Shown: positions 24,529 to 38,320, counted from the stretch's first letter. The stretch is DNA of 64,000 bases from Blastobasis lacticolella (GCA_905147135.1 LR990044.1:16496122-16560121); one strand, 5' to 3'. Notes: generated by a model from the letters alone, not told the origin. Numbers and translations are program-made.

Positions 24529-24722
24529 TTGTAGGTAAACAAAACAATAATAAAATTGCAAATTTATAAATTATCAAACTATCATTATCATAAATCTAAC
24601 GAGTGAATTAATTAGTGAATATGTCAAATTTCCATCAAATGAAATTATTCGGCATTGGTACCTATCGTGTTAATACAAGTCCTCTTAGAACAGCATTTAT
24701 AATTTGATACGTACCTACTCCA

Positions 24723-24748
24723 AATAAATTTTAATTCAGTTGAATAAA
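24723..24748 (+). terminator. Twin poly(A) signals of the secreted-protein gene
   Basis: Two AATAAA hexamers (24723-24728 and 24743-24748) lie about 800 bases past the stop. No earlier canonical signal is obvious, so the 3' UTR probably includes the MITE at 24355-24528. Confidence 0.5.
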
Positions 24749-24784
24749 GATTTTACGGTTAAACCAGTCTAGAATTTTTATTTA

Positions 24785-24893
24785 AAATATTGTTTTTTCA
24801 GTTATAGTACCTATAGCACAAGCTTTGCTTAGTTTGGGGCTAGTAGGCGCTGTGTGAATTTGTCCACGAATATTTTTTTTTTTTTTTTTTTTT
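24785..24893 (+). repeat. SINE family C tail and poly-T run
   Basis: GCTTTGCTTAGTTTGGGGCT and GGCGCTGTGTGAATTTGTCC are followed by a run of 21 T at 24873-24893. Confidence 0.6.
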
Positions 24894-24999
24894 CTTGCTA
24901 GAGTAGCTAGAGATACATATTTGCCTGACCTAGATACATTTCATTGATGCTTGGATAGTCTGATTCATTTTATATTTTTTGTTACCTAAGTTGCGGTGA

Positions 25000-27590
25000 T
25001 GCTTTTTATATATCTAAACTAATACCTAAGAACCAAATACTGCTATTAAAAGTATATACACAGATGGTTGCTTGAAACGCTTCAATGAATTTGAATGCAA
25101 GCAAGCGAATTTTCTCATGTTTGCTAGACTGGATCCAATCGATCGAAAGTAAGCCAATAAATAAAGCGAAACTGTTGCGTGCAATGTCGACATGAAGACA
25201 CACAATTGGTAATACTACTTACAAAATTTTATCTAATATTTGTACTAAAAGGCAAAGGAACTGGATGAGTGTTCATATTTACTTATTGTTTTGAATTATA
25301 ATTCCTATGTACCTATTGTGATAGTCAGCAATATTGAATACGACCGTATTCGATAAATGATGAGAACGCCAACGTAAACATGACAGATTGTATATCTGTA
25401 TTTTTGCGGAAGCTTGGTTTCCTTAAGTTAAATTCAACATTGAAACCAATAAGCCAACACTCCCATTACAATTCAAGTCAATACGTCACCTTCATTTGCA
25501 CAAACTTGTTTACAAACTAGCTCACTAAGATGTGAATTATGAGGACCGCGTATTAAACGCAGCTGTTTCACCAAACTCCCGCTTCCTAGTACTTGCATGT
25601 TATTCCGAAGTGTATGCGCCCGCAACTACGGCTCTATAATTTGCTACATTCAGTGCTACCAAAGGATCTCATCTGAGCAATTCGGGGGCAGAGTACTTCG
25701 TCAATACCCGGATAGTAATCTTGAACTTGTATATTCTTGTCTATACTATTTTGGGAATACAGTTACGTGAAACTGGGTTCATCAAGGGTTACTTGACAAT
25801 GCCTTATGCAGAATAAATGTTGCTGGCTTTTTTCCTCTTCTTGACGTAAATTATAATGTCTACCCTCATTTCGAACGAATCATTTTGTGGTATGTATTTT
25901 TTTTTAAATATAAGCACCTATGCTTTATATTATGTAATTTGTAAATATTGTAATCGGAATGAAAACAAAAAATAATATCTACTATCGTCAAGAGAACAGT
26001 CCGCTGTTGGACTATCACCTTCGTCAAAAGGTATTGCCGTAATCTCCACTCTTGGCATCCGTTGGATATCTCATTAATTGGAGACGATTCGCCAAAAGCT
26101 TTACTCTACCGTATATGGGACCCTTATATCCGCTTCTGATGTAAACTAATTTACCTGATGGTGCCTAAGCCATTGAAAATTCAAAGCATTAATACTGCTG
26201 ATCCTCCCACTCAGACTAAAAGGCTCCACATTTCGACGGTTGATCGATCCATATAATTTTTGCGGTGACCCCCACGCTTCTGGCCATCAATTGCTTAGAG
26301 AACCCGTATAACGATTCTCGCCCTCTATTTATCTCAACGCTCTGCACTAGACGACGATAAATATAGGCCAAACAGATAATCACCAACGCAATTATTAAAA
26401 GGTTCCCCCATAAAAACATCGGACTTTTCCTATGGCTTGTTACTGTGCTGACCGTTGCCCAGTAGATCTTGTTGGGCTAATAGCGAAAGACTTATTAGTT
26501 TATTAATGAATCCTAGTTGAGTCCGATTGTTGTTACTTGTTTAACTTTCCGGTTATTAAACGCATTAGATACTAGATTCTATAAGATAAAGGGTTAGGGT
26601 ATTATTACAGAACATTATCCATCTATATGCGCAATTACAATTGTAAGATTTATCAAACGACATTTCATATAATATACACCACGTTTCTGCTGCTTAGCTT
26701 TTCCCCAAACCGTGAATTTCTAAAGAAAACACAAATATTAAATTCCTACTTAACTACGTTGTTTTCGTGTAAAACATTTCGACGTCAAAAGTATTTAAAA
26801 GTTTAACGAAGCCGTTAAATTTAATTCTGTTAAGTATAACCGAAATTGGATCAAATCCCTGATGGGACACAGTAGTAGAAGCTAGAGACAACTAGTTTAC
26901 AACCTAATCAGATATGGCGGGGTCTCGAGAGGAATTTATCGAAAGTTTGGCACAGTACATGCAGTATGGTATAGACACTGACACTCTTGTAGTCTCATCA
27001 CAAACAACTACATTTACTGTATACTCATTATTTATTTACTATGTTTAGAGTTCGTTAGTTTTCTAGAGCTAGAGATATTTCAAAAGTTAAGTGAATATAC
27101 AATTTCATAAACATATTCAATATGCCGTGCAACATACGAGATATTGAATCGCATCTATAATATTTCAAAGACGTTTCTTATAGTCACATTGGGTCATCTT
27201 TATTGTTAAACTGTGTAAGTATACAGGTATGCAGATGTTATTACATAAGTAGTTCCAACAGCTTGTCCATTACGGACGTACAATACTTTTAGAATTATAT
27301 AAAATTTAATGTTCTGTGTCATGTATGACACAGAATATATACACATGTGAAGCATAAATAAGTAGTTAACATAGAGATTTCACATAACTACAAAGATTAT
27401 TACATTGCATTTCATGCACACAATACACATTCCATCATGCCCGAAGCCACGCGTTATCGTAATTAAGATTTCTTTTCGTTGGTTGTTAGATGTAAAATAA
27501 ATTCTGAATAAGATAATTATAGATCGACCACACAACTGATACGTCGCCCGCGGGGGGTGGTAGGGTGAAGTTTCTGAGCTGACTGAACGC
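25000..27590. other. Intergenic, no gene seen
   Basis: AT-rich, with only a diverged reverse family A fragment at about 25995-26065 (CAGTCCGCTGTTGGACTATC). No frame here has codon or motif support. Confidence 0.6.
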
Positions 27591-27750
27591 GAGGAGCGAG
27601 GACCGGGGCAGAGCAAACGTCACTTGATGACATTTCTCGGAAAAACACGTAACATCCCTACCCCGCGCCCCCGCGTTCAGCCCCGGAACAACCCAGAAAC
27701 ATCCCCCTCACACCTACCACACCACGGGCCTATATATATATATATATACA
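27540..27750. promoter_or_regulatory. GC-rich island with adjacent TA repeat
   Basis: CGTCGCCCGCGGGGGGTGGT and CCCCGCGCCCCCGCGTTCAG form an island in AT-rich DNA, followed by a TA dinucleotide run at 27731-27749. A promoter is possible but no transcript structure follows that I can read. Confidence 0.2.
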
Positions 27751-27889
27751 TTTGTACCAGGCGAAGAAATGGTATCACATTTGACTCGTTAATTTACTGA
27801 CTGACGAGCACATAGCCAGCCCATTGTTTTCATCATAATAGACTATATACAACTGCGAGCCGTTAAAGTAGTTTCTAATCTTTTCCGTC

Positions 27890-27985
27890 ATCATCTTCGC
27901 GATCAAAACAGCTTCTGCCAGGGTCTGTCTTCATTATCCTCGCGTCGTAAGCTGTTGACTCTGGCACCCGACTAACGATATCAAA
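27890..27985 (-). repeat. RTE-like LINE fragment
   Basis: TTCTGCCAGGGTCTGTCTTC and TCGCGTCGTAAGCTGTTGAC parallel the 3' part of the RTE remnant at 6955-7294. Confidence 0.55.
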
Positions 27986-27999
27986 CTGGATATGATATC

Positions 28000-30900
28000 A
28001 CTGCTATTCAAAAATGTATCAGGTAAGACCTCCATATTTGTATTGGGTAATGAATGGGTTAACCAAACAGTGGTTAAACGGTTATTAGACTAGCATCCGA
28101 ATTCAAACACAGGCCTTTGATGGACCCAAGGCATCTTGGTACTTGTATCAGGTGCTACCAACTATCAATTTGCTTTGCGTAACCTCAACCATATGTCGCA
28201 GCCAAATTATGGAATCTGCCGTGTTACAAAACGACTACCTGTTTACAAAACGCAACGTTGTGAAATCGACATACGAACGTAGGTGCCATCTATTATATTT
28301 GGTTATAAATTGGTTGGTGGTGTAGACAAAGAATGGTCGAGCCCCGTGAACTGGCAATTTTTATGATTAGAATACTGCGCAATCAATGAAACGGCCTCTG
28401 TTTCGTTGTGCAGCGGCACATATCGAATTGTATCTAGCTCTATACATATATTCACTATTCCCCCGAAACTCGTCTCGGAAGTCACGGATCGCTCCACACC
28501 AACTGTCCCTCCCGTGTTATCTGCCCCAGTTTCATCGAAGGGTAGCCATCACGTTGTAATCAAAGTTCAGAACCGCCTGCCATCTTTACGCTGACAAAGT
28601 CCTTCAATCTGGAGTTAGACTAATGAGCTTCGTATTATTATTAATGGGGGCATGGATCCCGAAAACGATATGACGCGGGATGAGTGATTGGCAATGCTTA
28701 AATTGGAAGCATTATCCTGATATTTGTCTGATGTCTTTAGCTTATGTATCTTTATGGGTCCCTAGATAAAGTTGGAGTGCAATTTATGGGTAGATACGTT
28801 TATACTCACTTTGAGAATAGTTTATACGACACGTCTGGGTCATGTAGAAGTGAGTGCCTAAGTTTTTATCTCTTGAGAAATGTGTATTCTTAACTTCAAA
28901 CATGTGTCATTTTAAAAAGATCGTAAATAGTTTTAGAAGCGTATGTTTTTGGTACTTTGTGGAACTTTAACTGATTCTACAGTCTGTGTCATTTTTCCGG
29001 AAAGCTTTTATAATTCTAGTTGCAAATGTTTGCAGTGTTCACTTAAAACACATGGATATAGAAAACAACAAGGGCGTCCAACTCCTTTGCATTGTGCGTA
29101 CTTATTGTGAAATTATGTCACTTCAACAACCAGCAAAACAGTTTTATTGTACACCATACATGTTAAACGTGGTGGATGTGTCGAACTTTTATCATAAAGA
29201 AAAACATCATAAAAGACCTGACAGACTCCGTTTACGAGTTTTGCTTTGCTTTTATAGTTTAGGCTCAGTTCAACATTGAGTTATTACCGCTGGCTCTCTC
29301 GATACATATTTTGGTACAGTTTTCCGGTGAAGCGGACACAATTTTTGACGTAGAAATACGTCGTATATTCATATATGTTGGATCCTAAACCATGCCCATT
29401 CAATTTATTGCACCCGAAATGGTCTCCGTACAAACTCGATCAACCCAAATGTCTCAAATGACCGCTCAAAGCAATTCACTAATCGCCCTGTCGTAGTAAT
29501 CGGATTCGTGCAAGAATTGTATTAATCCTCTCCTGCCCTTCTCCCCGGCAATATTCCAAAAGCCAGCTCTCCGTTACAGTGAAGTTATGTTCCACCATTA
29601 GACGAGCTCCGTTGTTAAAGTTCCACAAACGCTGACATATTATTGTGAACGAGTACACTGGGAACTAATCCAAACTCGGCCACCGGGAGACTAACAAAAC
29701 TAATAAATCATTTATGGGATACAGCACAATAAATCCACGGTTATCAAGGACTGAGTACTCGCGATACAAACGAATTTATCCGGCTTAAATTGAATGTCAA
29801 AGCCACTACCACTTTCAATTGAATAGAACTGGACTTTTTTTCTTTTAGACGCAACCATTTAACCATAAAGAGCAACTTTGAAAACGAATTGCTTTTACGA
29901 TATTTCCATGTTCTTTTTTTATTTCAAAATGCACTCGAGGTTTGTGGTCCAGTGGATACAGTTAGTTGTACGTACCTACGATAAACTAATCATGCCGAAA
30001 TATGAAACTTTGAATGTGGATTTTTTGATAAAGAACGTTTGATATTTGGAGTTGAGATAACTCCGGCCGTGTGGCGGCCAACGTGTTACTGTGTGTTTCC
30101 TTCCTACTTTCGTACCCTCTCCTTTTTGACGATTGGAAGAGATATTTAATGTCCTAATCTATATAGAAATTTTTAGTTTGAGAGAGTTTGAGAACCCAAA
30201 TTAATCTCGCTTTAGAGATTGAAAATTACCGCAACACAAGATGGTCTGGCAAAGTTTGATGTTGAATCACTTCAAACTCAAAGCATGCATAATTTGTGAA
30301 CTTCTCGGAATCGCAAGCCAATATAGCTTCTATACTTGTCTTCACACTTGCCCGTTATCTATGTGCTTTAGAATGCAACTAGCAGTGTTGGAGATCAGGA
30401 ATTTCATTGAAGCATACAGGGCGTCTAGTTTCAAAGTCAAGAGCTATAAAGCTTCGGGTCGTGCAGTCCAGAGCAAGCAAGGGCTCTTCAGAAAGCGCTA
30501 ACCCTTACTTAGGTTGCGTTGTAGGAAACTCACAAGAATGTAAGATATTAGAAAACTCGTAGATACTTGACTGATGTTGGCGTTTAAAGTAAATATGCTG
30601 CTTTCGTGATGCTATACTGATTGTAAAAAGACGTCCGTCGAAATTGACCTACTAAGAAGATGACTAACCCAGAAAATTACTTGGAACGAACAGGAAGTTC
30701 CTCTAAATTGACTTTTTTATGCTAAAAAGTGTTGTAAGTTTAACGTAAACTCCTAAACAGATTTCGGTTTTTAATTTGAAAACCATTATAGTTGAGATCG
30801 TTCTTGGCTTTCGTTCTTTAAAATCGGTTCAATAATTTGAGAAAAATATGAGTTGTTTGCAGATTTTGTCGGAGGTTTTTGGTCGGTTAGTGTTGATTAT

Positions 30901-31040
30901 TGTAGATAAGAGACAAGTGGTAATTAGCTGGGCGTAAATAGCGGACAAGTGAACATGTTTACATCGAACAATTCCTGCAAATGGTAAGGTAAGGTGAGTA
31001 TTTCTAGAAGTATCGTCTTTTTAATATGAAATCTACATCA
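28000..31040. other. Intergenic, no gene seen
   Basis: Open frames here are below 100 codons and show no signal peptide, domain motif or splice context. Confidence 0.5.
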
Positions 31041-31140
31041 ACAGGCCATAATAGTCGACTGCTGGACTTGAGCCTCCTCCACATCAGTGCTGGGTTTATA
31101 ATCTCCACGCCTGGCAGGCGGGTTGGACTTCGCAGTGTTT
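31040..31140 (-). repeat. Family A fragment (reverse)
   Basis: GACTGCTGGACTTGAGCCTC and TCTCCACGCCTGGCAGGCGG are recognisable. Confidence 0.6.
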
Positions 31141-32117
31141 AAAATTAATATTATTATTGTAAGCTATGGCTATCCCACTACAGAGCCAAGGCTCCCCCGA
31201 TCTTTCCTGGCTCGATGGCGTTCCTTATCTTGGGCCCTTACAAGAGGAGTCCAGCTCGAAGAAAACGCTGCTGCCCATTTTCTTCTAGTCTACGGAGGCA
31301 ATAGTTCATACTGTTGATAGCCTCCCAGACATGTAGCTTTTCACGACACCTGTGTTTATACGTCACCGCTTACAAACCGGACAGTAAACGCGGATGTACG
31401 CGTCGTCCCGCATGGTCACCGCATAGCAACCGGACAGTAAACGTGCATTCTGCCCAATTGTCACACGACGTATGGGCGGGTGCGACACGATAAGGTGTGC
31501 GGTGATTTACAAATAATAAAATAAGCTTTCTGTCGTAAGCATAGAAACCAATACTGCATATACATTTGAGACAAATAGTGTACGTCTGTAAGTGGAAGGG
31601 GTTGATGTTATTCCACTCGCACTTGGCCCAGATTTTTTTCTCTCATTCGACGTTCACTGCTGTGTTCACAAAAAAAACTGTAACACTCCATAAACATTGG
31701 CCGCGGCTGATGTTCCCACAATTAGGTCGACAGCGAAAGCGCAAACGATAAAAGAAGTTGAATCTGAATGGGGTTAAGTTCTCGACCGTAACCGGGGGCC
31801 ATTACAAGTAGTAATGGCCTTACCCAACCGGTCTATATTGATGCCCCGTTTCTCTGATAAGGGCTAGATAAGTGGGTTCCAAACTTGGCAAGTTGAAGTG
31901 ATCGCAACTTCTTTCCGATCCGATAATCGGCAGCGGTCGGCCCGCGATACACGTGATAGTGGCCGGCTGAATTTATTGGATCAAGATTGCTTTAATTGAA
32001 ACCTTGGAGGCACTTTTGGTTTCGTAAAACGGTTTCGAAAATCTTTAGAGCGTAAGCGGGCGTACGATTCGAATCCGAAATTATGACCGAGGCAGACACA
32101 GTACACTAGTCGGCTTT

Positions 32118-32492
32118 AAGCGTCGGTAGTCTGGTTAAGGGGTCCCGACTCGTAAGAGAGTGGTCCCGGGATCTAACCCCAGTAACGCGATGTACCAATG
32201 ACTCTTTTCTGAGTTAAATACATTAGATGAACACTAACCGATGCTCTTGCATGAGTTAAACTGCTCGAGTAAGGTAAACACCGTGATGAAACCTGAATAT
32301 TCAGGCTATTAAATGTGTAACCATTATCCTATCTCATCAGGTTCCCGTGTTAACAGGATGACGAAAGTCAGATGGCAGTCGCTCCACTGTAATGACCTGA
32401 TCTGCCAAGTCCTAGATCATGGTCAAAGCTTACCCCGGACCCTTGTGTGCGAGAGCACAACCGGGACGTTAACTCCAAGATGATGATGATTG
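32118..32492 (+). repeat. SINE family B, full-length copy
   Basis: A tRNA-like head (GTTAAGGGGTCCCGACTCGT) is followed by the body and by GAGAGCACAACCGGGACGTT with an ATGATGATG tail. Confidence 0.8.
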
Positions 32493-32799
32493 AGTTGTCA
32501 GGCGAAGTGTGATGCTCCGAACGCAAACTAAAGGACTATAAAATATTTGTTTTGTTGTGTTTCGAATCACAAGGAAACTGAAGGAAGTATGTGGCAAGAC
32601 CCTCCCACGTGGAAGAGCGAATACTCTCTAAGCCCGTTATTCTAAACATACCTAATTACCTACCTACATACAAACATATATATTATTACGCCTTTTGTTC
32701 TGTAGGGGTAAGCCGGAGAAGATACCACATTGTTCCATTTAACAGGCAAAACGGTATAAGTGGGAGAAGCTCACAGAAGTAAGTCGGTAGTCAGCGTTC

Positions 32800-33256
32800 C
32801 TAGCACATGTGAAAGAGGTGACAGATAAGATTGCATCTGTACTAAGTAGTTACTCGATTCCAACAATATATGTCCCGCACCTAAAGGTAGCGAACCTGCT
32901 GCGTACTCCGAAGGGTGTGATCCCGTATCAGACGCCGGGAGTCTATAAGATAGACTGCAGCTGTGGAAGCTTATACATTGGCCAAACTAAACGTTCGATT
33001 GCCGTAAGGGTCAAGGAGCATATAGCTGCAGTAAAAACCACCTGACGAATAAATCTACCATAGCAGACCATCTGCTCAACTCTTGCCGAAACCACTGGAT
33101 GAAGAACTTCATGCGCCTAGTGTCCTCTTCACCGACCGGCAATATTAACCGCGTATCGTTCGGGAAGCGATTGAAATTAAAAAGTAGAAAACTTTCAATC
33201 GGGAAGACGGATATAAGCTTTCGGCGTCGTGGAACCCAGTGGAGTGCAAAATAAAT
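32800..33256 (+). pseudogene. Penelope-like element: GIY-YIG endonuclease end, frameshifted
   Basis: One frame gives GVYKIDCSCGSLYIGQTKRS followed by VRVKEHIAA, the CxCG-x-YIGQTKR signature of the Penelope-type GIY-YIG domain. After a frame change near 33045, further frames give REAIEI and FNREDGYKLSASWNPVECKI, the usual C-terminal block. At least two frame changes make it non-functional. Penelope elements are single-ORF retroelements that lie outside the LINE and LTR groups. Confidence 0.85.
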
Positions 33257-33529
33257 AACTTTAAGATTTAAGATGTATCGTGAGTGTTGTGTGCCGTGCA
33301 GTTCCGAATCAACAACAAATTGACAATTCTATGTGAGGGTAGGAGTCTACCAGCACATCACCGCAACTGTCACCTCTCCACGGCAGTCGTCTCGTGACCA
33401 CGGTGGGTGTAACCTTACTGTGTAAAGTAAAGTGTAATAGGTTTACTCCAAGACGCAAAAAGTACAAAACATTCAAGACAAAACACAAAATATTTCAACA
33501 AAAATACAAATTGTCATTAGCCGTGCCAT

Positions 33530-33665
33530 AGAGAAGTGCAATGGGCCGCACTCAGCATAATGCCACGGCTGTAGCAGTGGCGCTGGTTTTCAGTGCGGCC
33601 CCATCCGTATTACAGATTTAACAGTGCATTGCCGTAGCTCCGCTGCTACGGGCTAATACCTAATG
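33530..33665. repeat. Repeat fragment related to 80-165
   Basis: GCCGTGCCATAGAGAAGTGC and GCTCCGCTGCTACGGGCTAA. From 33790 to 34790 I see only AT-rich sequence with no supportable feature. Confidence 0.4.
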
Positions 33666-34789
33666 ATAATGGGGCCACATATAACTTAAAATAGCATGAC
33701 GATGAGGGCCTCGTCCATCTGTGAGAAGGAATACCACGAGCTCAAGCCTCACCCTCACCTAGGTTGGCTTGAGCCCATGATATGGTGGTAGAACACCCCT
33801 TAATGTTTAATCAATTATCTACAATCCCTAATTCTTTACTAATACTTACTACTTCTTACAAATACTTTGTATAATTACAAATTATGAATGCAAAAATTTG
33901 GATATTACGTTTATCATTGTACGTTTGGATGTTTGTTACTCCTTCACGCAAAAACTGAACGTATTTTGAAGAAATTTAGCAGCAATATATCTTAGTGTCC
34001 AGAAAAGCACATACGCTATAATTCATTCATTATAGCTTTAGCATTGTAGCATTCGCTACATCAAGCATAGTTTAGCACCTGAGGGGCACCATAAGCAAAT
34101 TTTTTCTCTCACAAGATATACCTAGATTCCTACTCGACTCGTACAATGCCATGATCGGAAAGCTAGTCCTCTATTCTGACGAAAATAGTGCAAAAACTTA
34201 TTCGCTATACCACATTTACATATAATTCCGTACGAAATCCGGTCACAAATAGAACGAGGCCATTCATCATTTTTACGTCAATCGATTTTGTTAGCATTAT
34301 CCTCCGGGATGACATAAAAACGATACGACCGTCTGGGTGGCTCTTTGTCGTCTAATGGACCCTGAAATGGGCAAATTACTTTTTCATACCTATCAATTAT
34401 TATTCTCTCTTGTTTCTAAATCAGATACGAGTACACTTTTATCTACCAGTTCGTTATATTTTCCACATCTACTCATAGCTGCTAACGTTCCATTTTTATT
34501 AAGTGCCATCGAAATAATGCGTACTTACGTACTTAAGTACCTACATCAAAGTACTAAACAAATCTCGGAACGATCCACAATATTGTTTTTAATAGTACTG
34601 CTAATTTATTTCTAAAATGGGTGTTGTTATAGGCAACGTTCTATCATTGTAAGTCACTCTTTGAAAGAATAACTCCAGATATTTTTTCTTAATCTAAGCT
34701 CGTGCCTTTAAAGCAGTCTTTCTGAATTATTGCCAAAATACGAGTTGCATGACCTTGTTTCTCTAAACTAGGTGAGTATTTTAACGACC

Positions 34790-35055
34790 TGTGGCCGTGT
34801 GGAGTCCGGAAGAGCAGAATAGCACCAACTCCATACACTCGCGGGTGTCGTACAAGTGGACAAATATTTCAGAGGCAAATGATCTGGAGTCTCTGTAGGC
34901 TGGAAAATAGGCAGCAGCGTTTTCTAGTGTTATATTTACTATACTGTGATCTCCAACCAAGCGTGCATCAAGCGTGGAGATTATGGCAATAACATGCCCT
35001 TTCGTGGGTGAGCCCTGCAGTGGACTGTATGGGCTGTGATGATGGTGATGATTTT
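34790..35055 (+). repeat. Family A repeat copy
   Basis: Near complete with small changes; ends TGGGCTGTGATGATGGTGAT and abuts a family C SINE. Confidence 0.8.
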
Positions 35056-35060
35056 TATGA

Positions 35061-35290
35061 CCCGATTGGTTCAGTGGTCAACATGCCAGTCTGCCACGCA
35101 AGAGGACCCGGGTTCGATTCCCGGCCGGGCAGAAATTGAAATGATTAACTTTAATTTCTGTTACGGGTCTGGGTGTTTGTATAGTATGTATTTAAAAGTA
35201 TTTAAGTAAGCTTTGTTAGTTAGGCTTACTTAGTTTGTGCTAGATGGCACTGTGTGAATATGTCGACAATTATTACGTTATTTATTATTA
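35061..35290 (+). repeat. SINE family C, full-length copy
   Basis: The head CCCGATTGGTTCAGTGGTCA and the B-box GGGTTCGATTCCCGGCCGGG look like a tRNA. The anticodon stem is not convincing and the SINE body continues directly, so this is not a tRNA gene. The body ends GGCACTGTGTGAATATGTCG. Confidence 0.85.
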
Positions 35291-36004
35291 TATGTACCTA
35301 CACACAGAAAATACGACTCACGAACAAAATTATTTTTCAATCACCATAATCATGGACGAGCCCATCCCATAATCGCCCTTTCTGGACACCAGACCACTCT
35401 CTACCTGCATAATTAAACGTAAACATTGTAACAAAATATAATACATATAAGAAGACTTCTATTTCTAATGTTCCAATTCGAAGAACGAGATATCCAGAGT
35501 AATTACCTACAGGCAAGAAGCTTACAACTAAATCCTTGCGGAGGCAGCCCCACCTTTTGTTCTTTACTTTGGCAGTAAATCTTAGGTATTATTGGCTACA
35601 GAACTGTTTTCCGTCAGGTGAGCTATTGCCTGTTTGTAGCGCTCATAACGTATTTACTTTGAAAATCTCAATCTCTTAGGCCATTCGAAGCGCGAGGTCT
35701 ATTTATCAAACTTCGCTATCGACCGAATTAGCAAACCGCCTTTTTCGCATTCTGTGTAATTCTCAAACTACCTACTTCACAGACTGCCTACTTGTCAAAC
35801 AACGATTGAAGTACAATAATTTAAAAAACTGTTTATTCTCTCTCACCCAGTACAGCAGGTATTGAACTATAATTTATAATGCGTAAGTAAGTGTTGGTAT
35901 CAAAAAGTACTTATTTCTGTACTGCTTTTCTTATTTTCGTGCTATAGATGCTGTAAGGAGGTACTTATCTAAATTTAATCAACATTTGTGATGATAATAA
36001 TATT

Positions 36005-36165
36005 CATCTTGGCGTTAATGGTCCCGGTTGTGCTCTCGCGCACGATGTCCCGAGGTCCGGCTTGATAACCACCACAGCCCATAACAGTCCACTGCAGGAC
36101 TAAGAAAAAGGGGAGAAAGGGGAGGTTATTGCCATAATCACTCATCTTTGAAACAGGATCAGAAT
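36005..36165 (-). repeat. SINE B tail fused to a family A fragment (reverse)
   Basis: 36005-36069 is the reverse of a family B tail (GTCCCGGTTGTGCTCTCGCG) and joins directly to a reversed family A 3' end (CCCATAACAGTCCACTGCAG) at 36077. Confidence 0.7.
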
Positions 36166-36465
36166 AACGTGAGATATCAGCTTGGTGTCGCCATCTCCAC
36201 TACCAGAAGTAGTTTGTTCATCAAAGCCTGTAGGTAATAGCCTTCGCTGTAAACTCAAGTAAACTCTTAGCAGTAGTAATAACTAGTACGCTTATTTCGA
36301 GATTTCTTGGAAAACTGCGTGTCCCTTAACTAATTGCCAACTTTTTATTTACGATATTTCCATGCCGATTTCACTTTTCAAAACTGAAATGTTGCAGGGA
36401 TTTCTATTATTAATGACTTTCTTTTTATATTATAGTTGCGTCTCGGTGACCGAGTGGAGGGAGCG

Positions 36466-36757
36466 TTGTTGGCCGAGTGGTTAAGGATCCGAGTCGTAAG
36501 CGAGAGGTATCGCGTTCGAATCCCACTGCTGCCATGTACCAATAACTCTTTTCTGTGATACGTACATTAGTTGAATACTAATCGATGCTCTTACGGAGAA
36601 GGAAAACAGGAGACTGAATGGGTAACCATGATTCAATCTGGTCAAGTTCCCCTGGTAGCAGGGTCACGGAGGTCTGTCAAATCCTGGATCATAGTGAAGG
36701 CGGACCCTGGGCCCTGGTGCACGGGAGCGCAATCGGGACATTAAAGCCAAAATATTT
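36466..36757 (+). repeat. SINE family B, best-preserved tRNA head
   Basis: GTTGGCCGAGTGGTTAAGGA then CGTTCGAATCCCACTGCTGC give clear A-box and B-box sequences of Leu/Ser-tRNA type. The SINE body follows: ATGCTCTTACGGAGAAGGAA, CACGGAGGTCTGTCAAATCC and AATCGGGACATTAAAGCCAA. It is a pol III-type SINE and not a tRNA gene. Confidence 0.85.
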
Positions 36758-37732
36758 TTTTTCGTAAGGAAAATTATCTAAATTTTGTAGTGCGAAACCA
36801 GCCGATTACAAAAGCTCTGGTATCATTAAAGTGACGATCATTACGACATAAACATATCTACGAAATATAAAAAGAACTAAATAAGAGCAAGAAAATGTGC
36901 TCACGGTCCATCCAGGTCGATAGTGTCAAAAAAATATTTTCATGGTTTATCCAGGTGGCAGTGGACAACGACCAACACCCGATTTTATCTTCTCAATAGA
37001 AATGTTTTGCAAAATCGTATACTCTCCAGTAGTTTAGCTATGAAAACACGGCAAACCAACAAATAGACATTTTCGCATAAACCAACTATGGATGTATCGG
37101 AGAGCGAAAAAATATTCTTATTTGTGTGTAGTTTTTGCGAGTCCCATCGGATATTCAAATTGGCGGGAAGGAAATACAAAATATGGCGGACATAGCCGGA
37201 AGACCGCTATGTAAATAACAGGCTCAGACTCGAATTGGTACTCTACATAATGCCTCTGTCAATTTGAAAGCTCAGTACTTCGCGAAATGTGTATATTTCG
37301 ACTCATCTGTCAGAAGTTTGCCCCTCCCGCGCTCTGCAGAGATAGAACGTTAAACGTATGTAAAGTAAATGGATGGCCCCCAAGGATATATTGAGGTACG
37401 GACCTACATAAATTGGGCGGCCGAACTAAATGAAAGAGGCTTTAGTTTGAGTTTATTTGATACGGATTTGTGTGCCGGAATCGTTGGGCGTAATCTTTGC
37501 ATATATTCTTTTTATGTTACACGTCTCCGAAACGGATTGCTGGGGAATATTTTCGTCTGTAAGTTATGTGTCGATAGATATTCTTCGCCATGACAGCCGT
37601 GATTTGACAAACACATCATCATCCCCCTGCACGTGTCCCACTAGGTGGGGTCGGCACTACTATGTCTCGCTCTTGAACCATGTTTCATGGCTGCTTGAAG
37701 TCAACCCTTAAAAATAAATAATAAATAAATAT

Positions 37733-37972
37733 GCTTGGACAAATTCACACAGCGCCATTTAGCTTCAAATAAGCAAAGCTTTAGTTATGGGTATTAGATA
37801 ACTGATAAACTACTTATATACTTTTTCTTTTTTAATTAATACTTATTATACATACCAGTATACCCAGACCCGTAACCTGAAATTCATTATTTCCATTTCT
37901 GTTCAACCGGTAATTGAACCCGAGACCACTGCGTTGGAGAAGGCGTGTTAACCAACTAAACCATTCAGGTAG
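37733..37972 (-). repeat. SINE family C, full-length copy (reverse)
   Basis: ACAAATTCACACAGCGCCAT is the tail and TGTTAACCAACTAAACCATT the tRNA-like head on the plus strand. Confidence 0.8.
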
Positions 37973-38261
37973 TCAAAAATTAATTTAAATCGTAAAAATA
38001 ACAAAAAACACCGGTTATTGTTTCACACAGTTTGCGCACACCTTCGTGCGAATTTTAATAATTCACGCAAATTTATTCATTCCTTTAGGATTCTTTGGAT
38101 TTAGTAGCTTATTTTGCGTTGACTGTTCATGACATGTAATTGGACATTTTCCAGTAGATACATGAGGTGTAAAAAATAATTTCCCCCAGCAAATTCCTGG
38201 AACATAGGATCAAACCAATTTTCTGTCGTCTGCCGTTCTTCCTCCACTTTGCCGTCGGCCA

Positions 38262-38320
38262 CGCCCTTTCGTGGGAGAGGCCCGAAGTCCTGCAGTGGAC
38301 TGTTATGGGCTGTGATGATG
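38262..38320 (+). repeat. Family A 3' end
   Basis: CGCCCTTTCGTGGGAGAGGC to GACTGTTATGGGCTGTGATG. Confidence 0.75.

Noticed and set aside
35061..35133. tRNA gene
   Set aside because: It has A- and B-box-like sequence but continues into the family C SINE body, with several partial copies in the window.
36466..36535. Leu/Ser-type tRNA gene
   Set aside because: It is the head of a family B SINE; the body and tail follow directly and recur at about nine other places.
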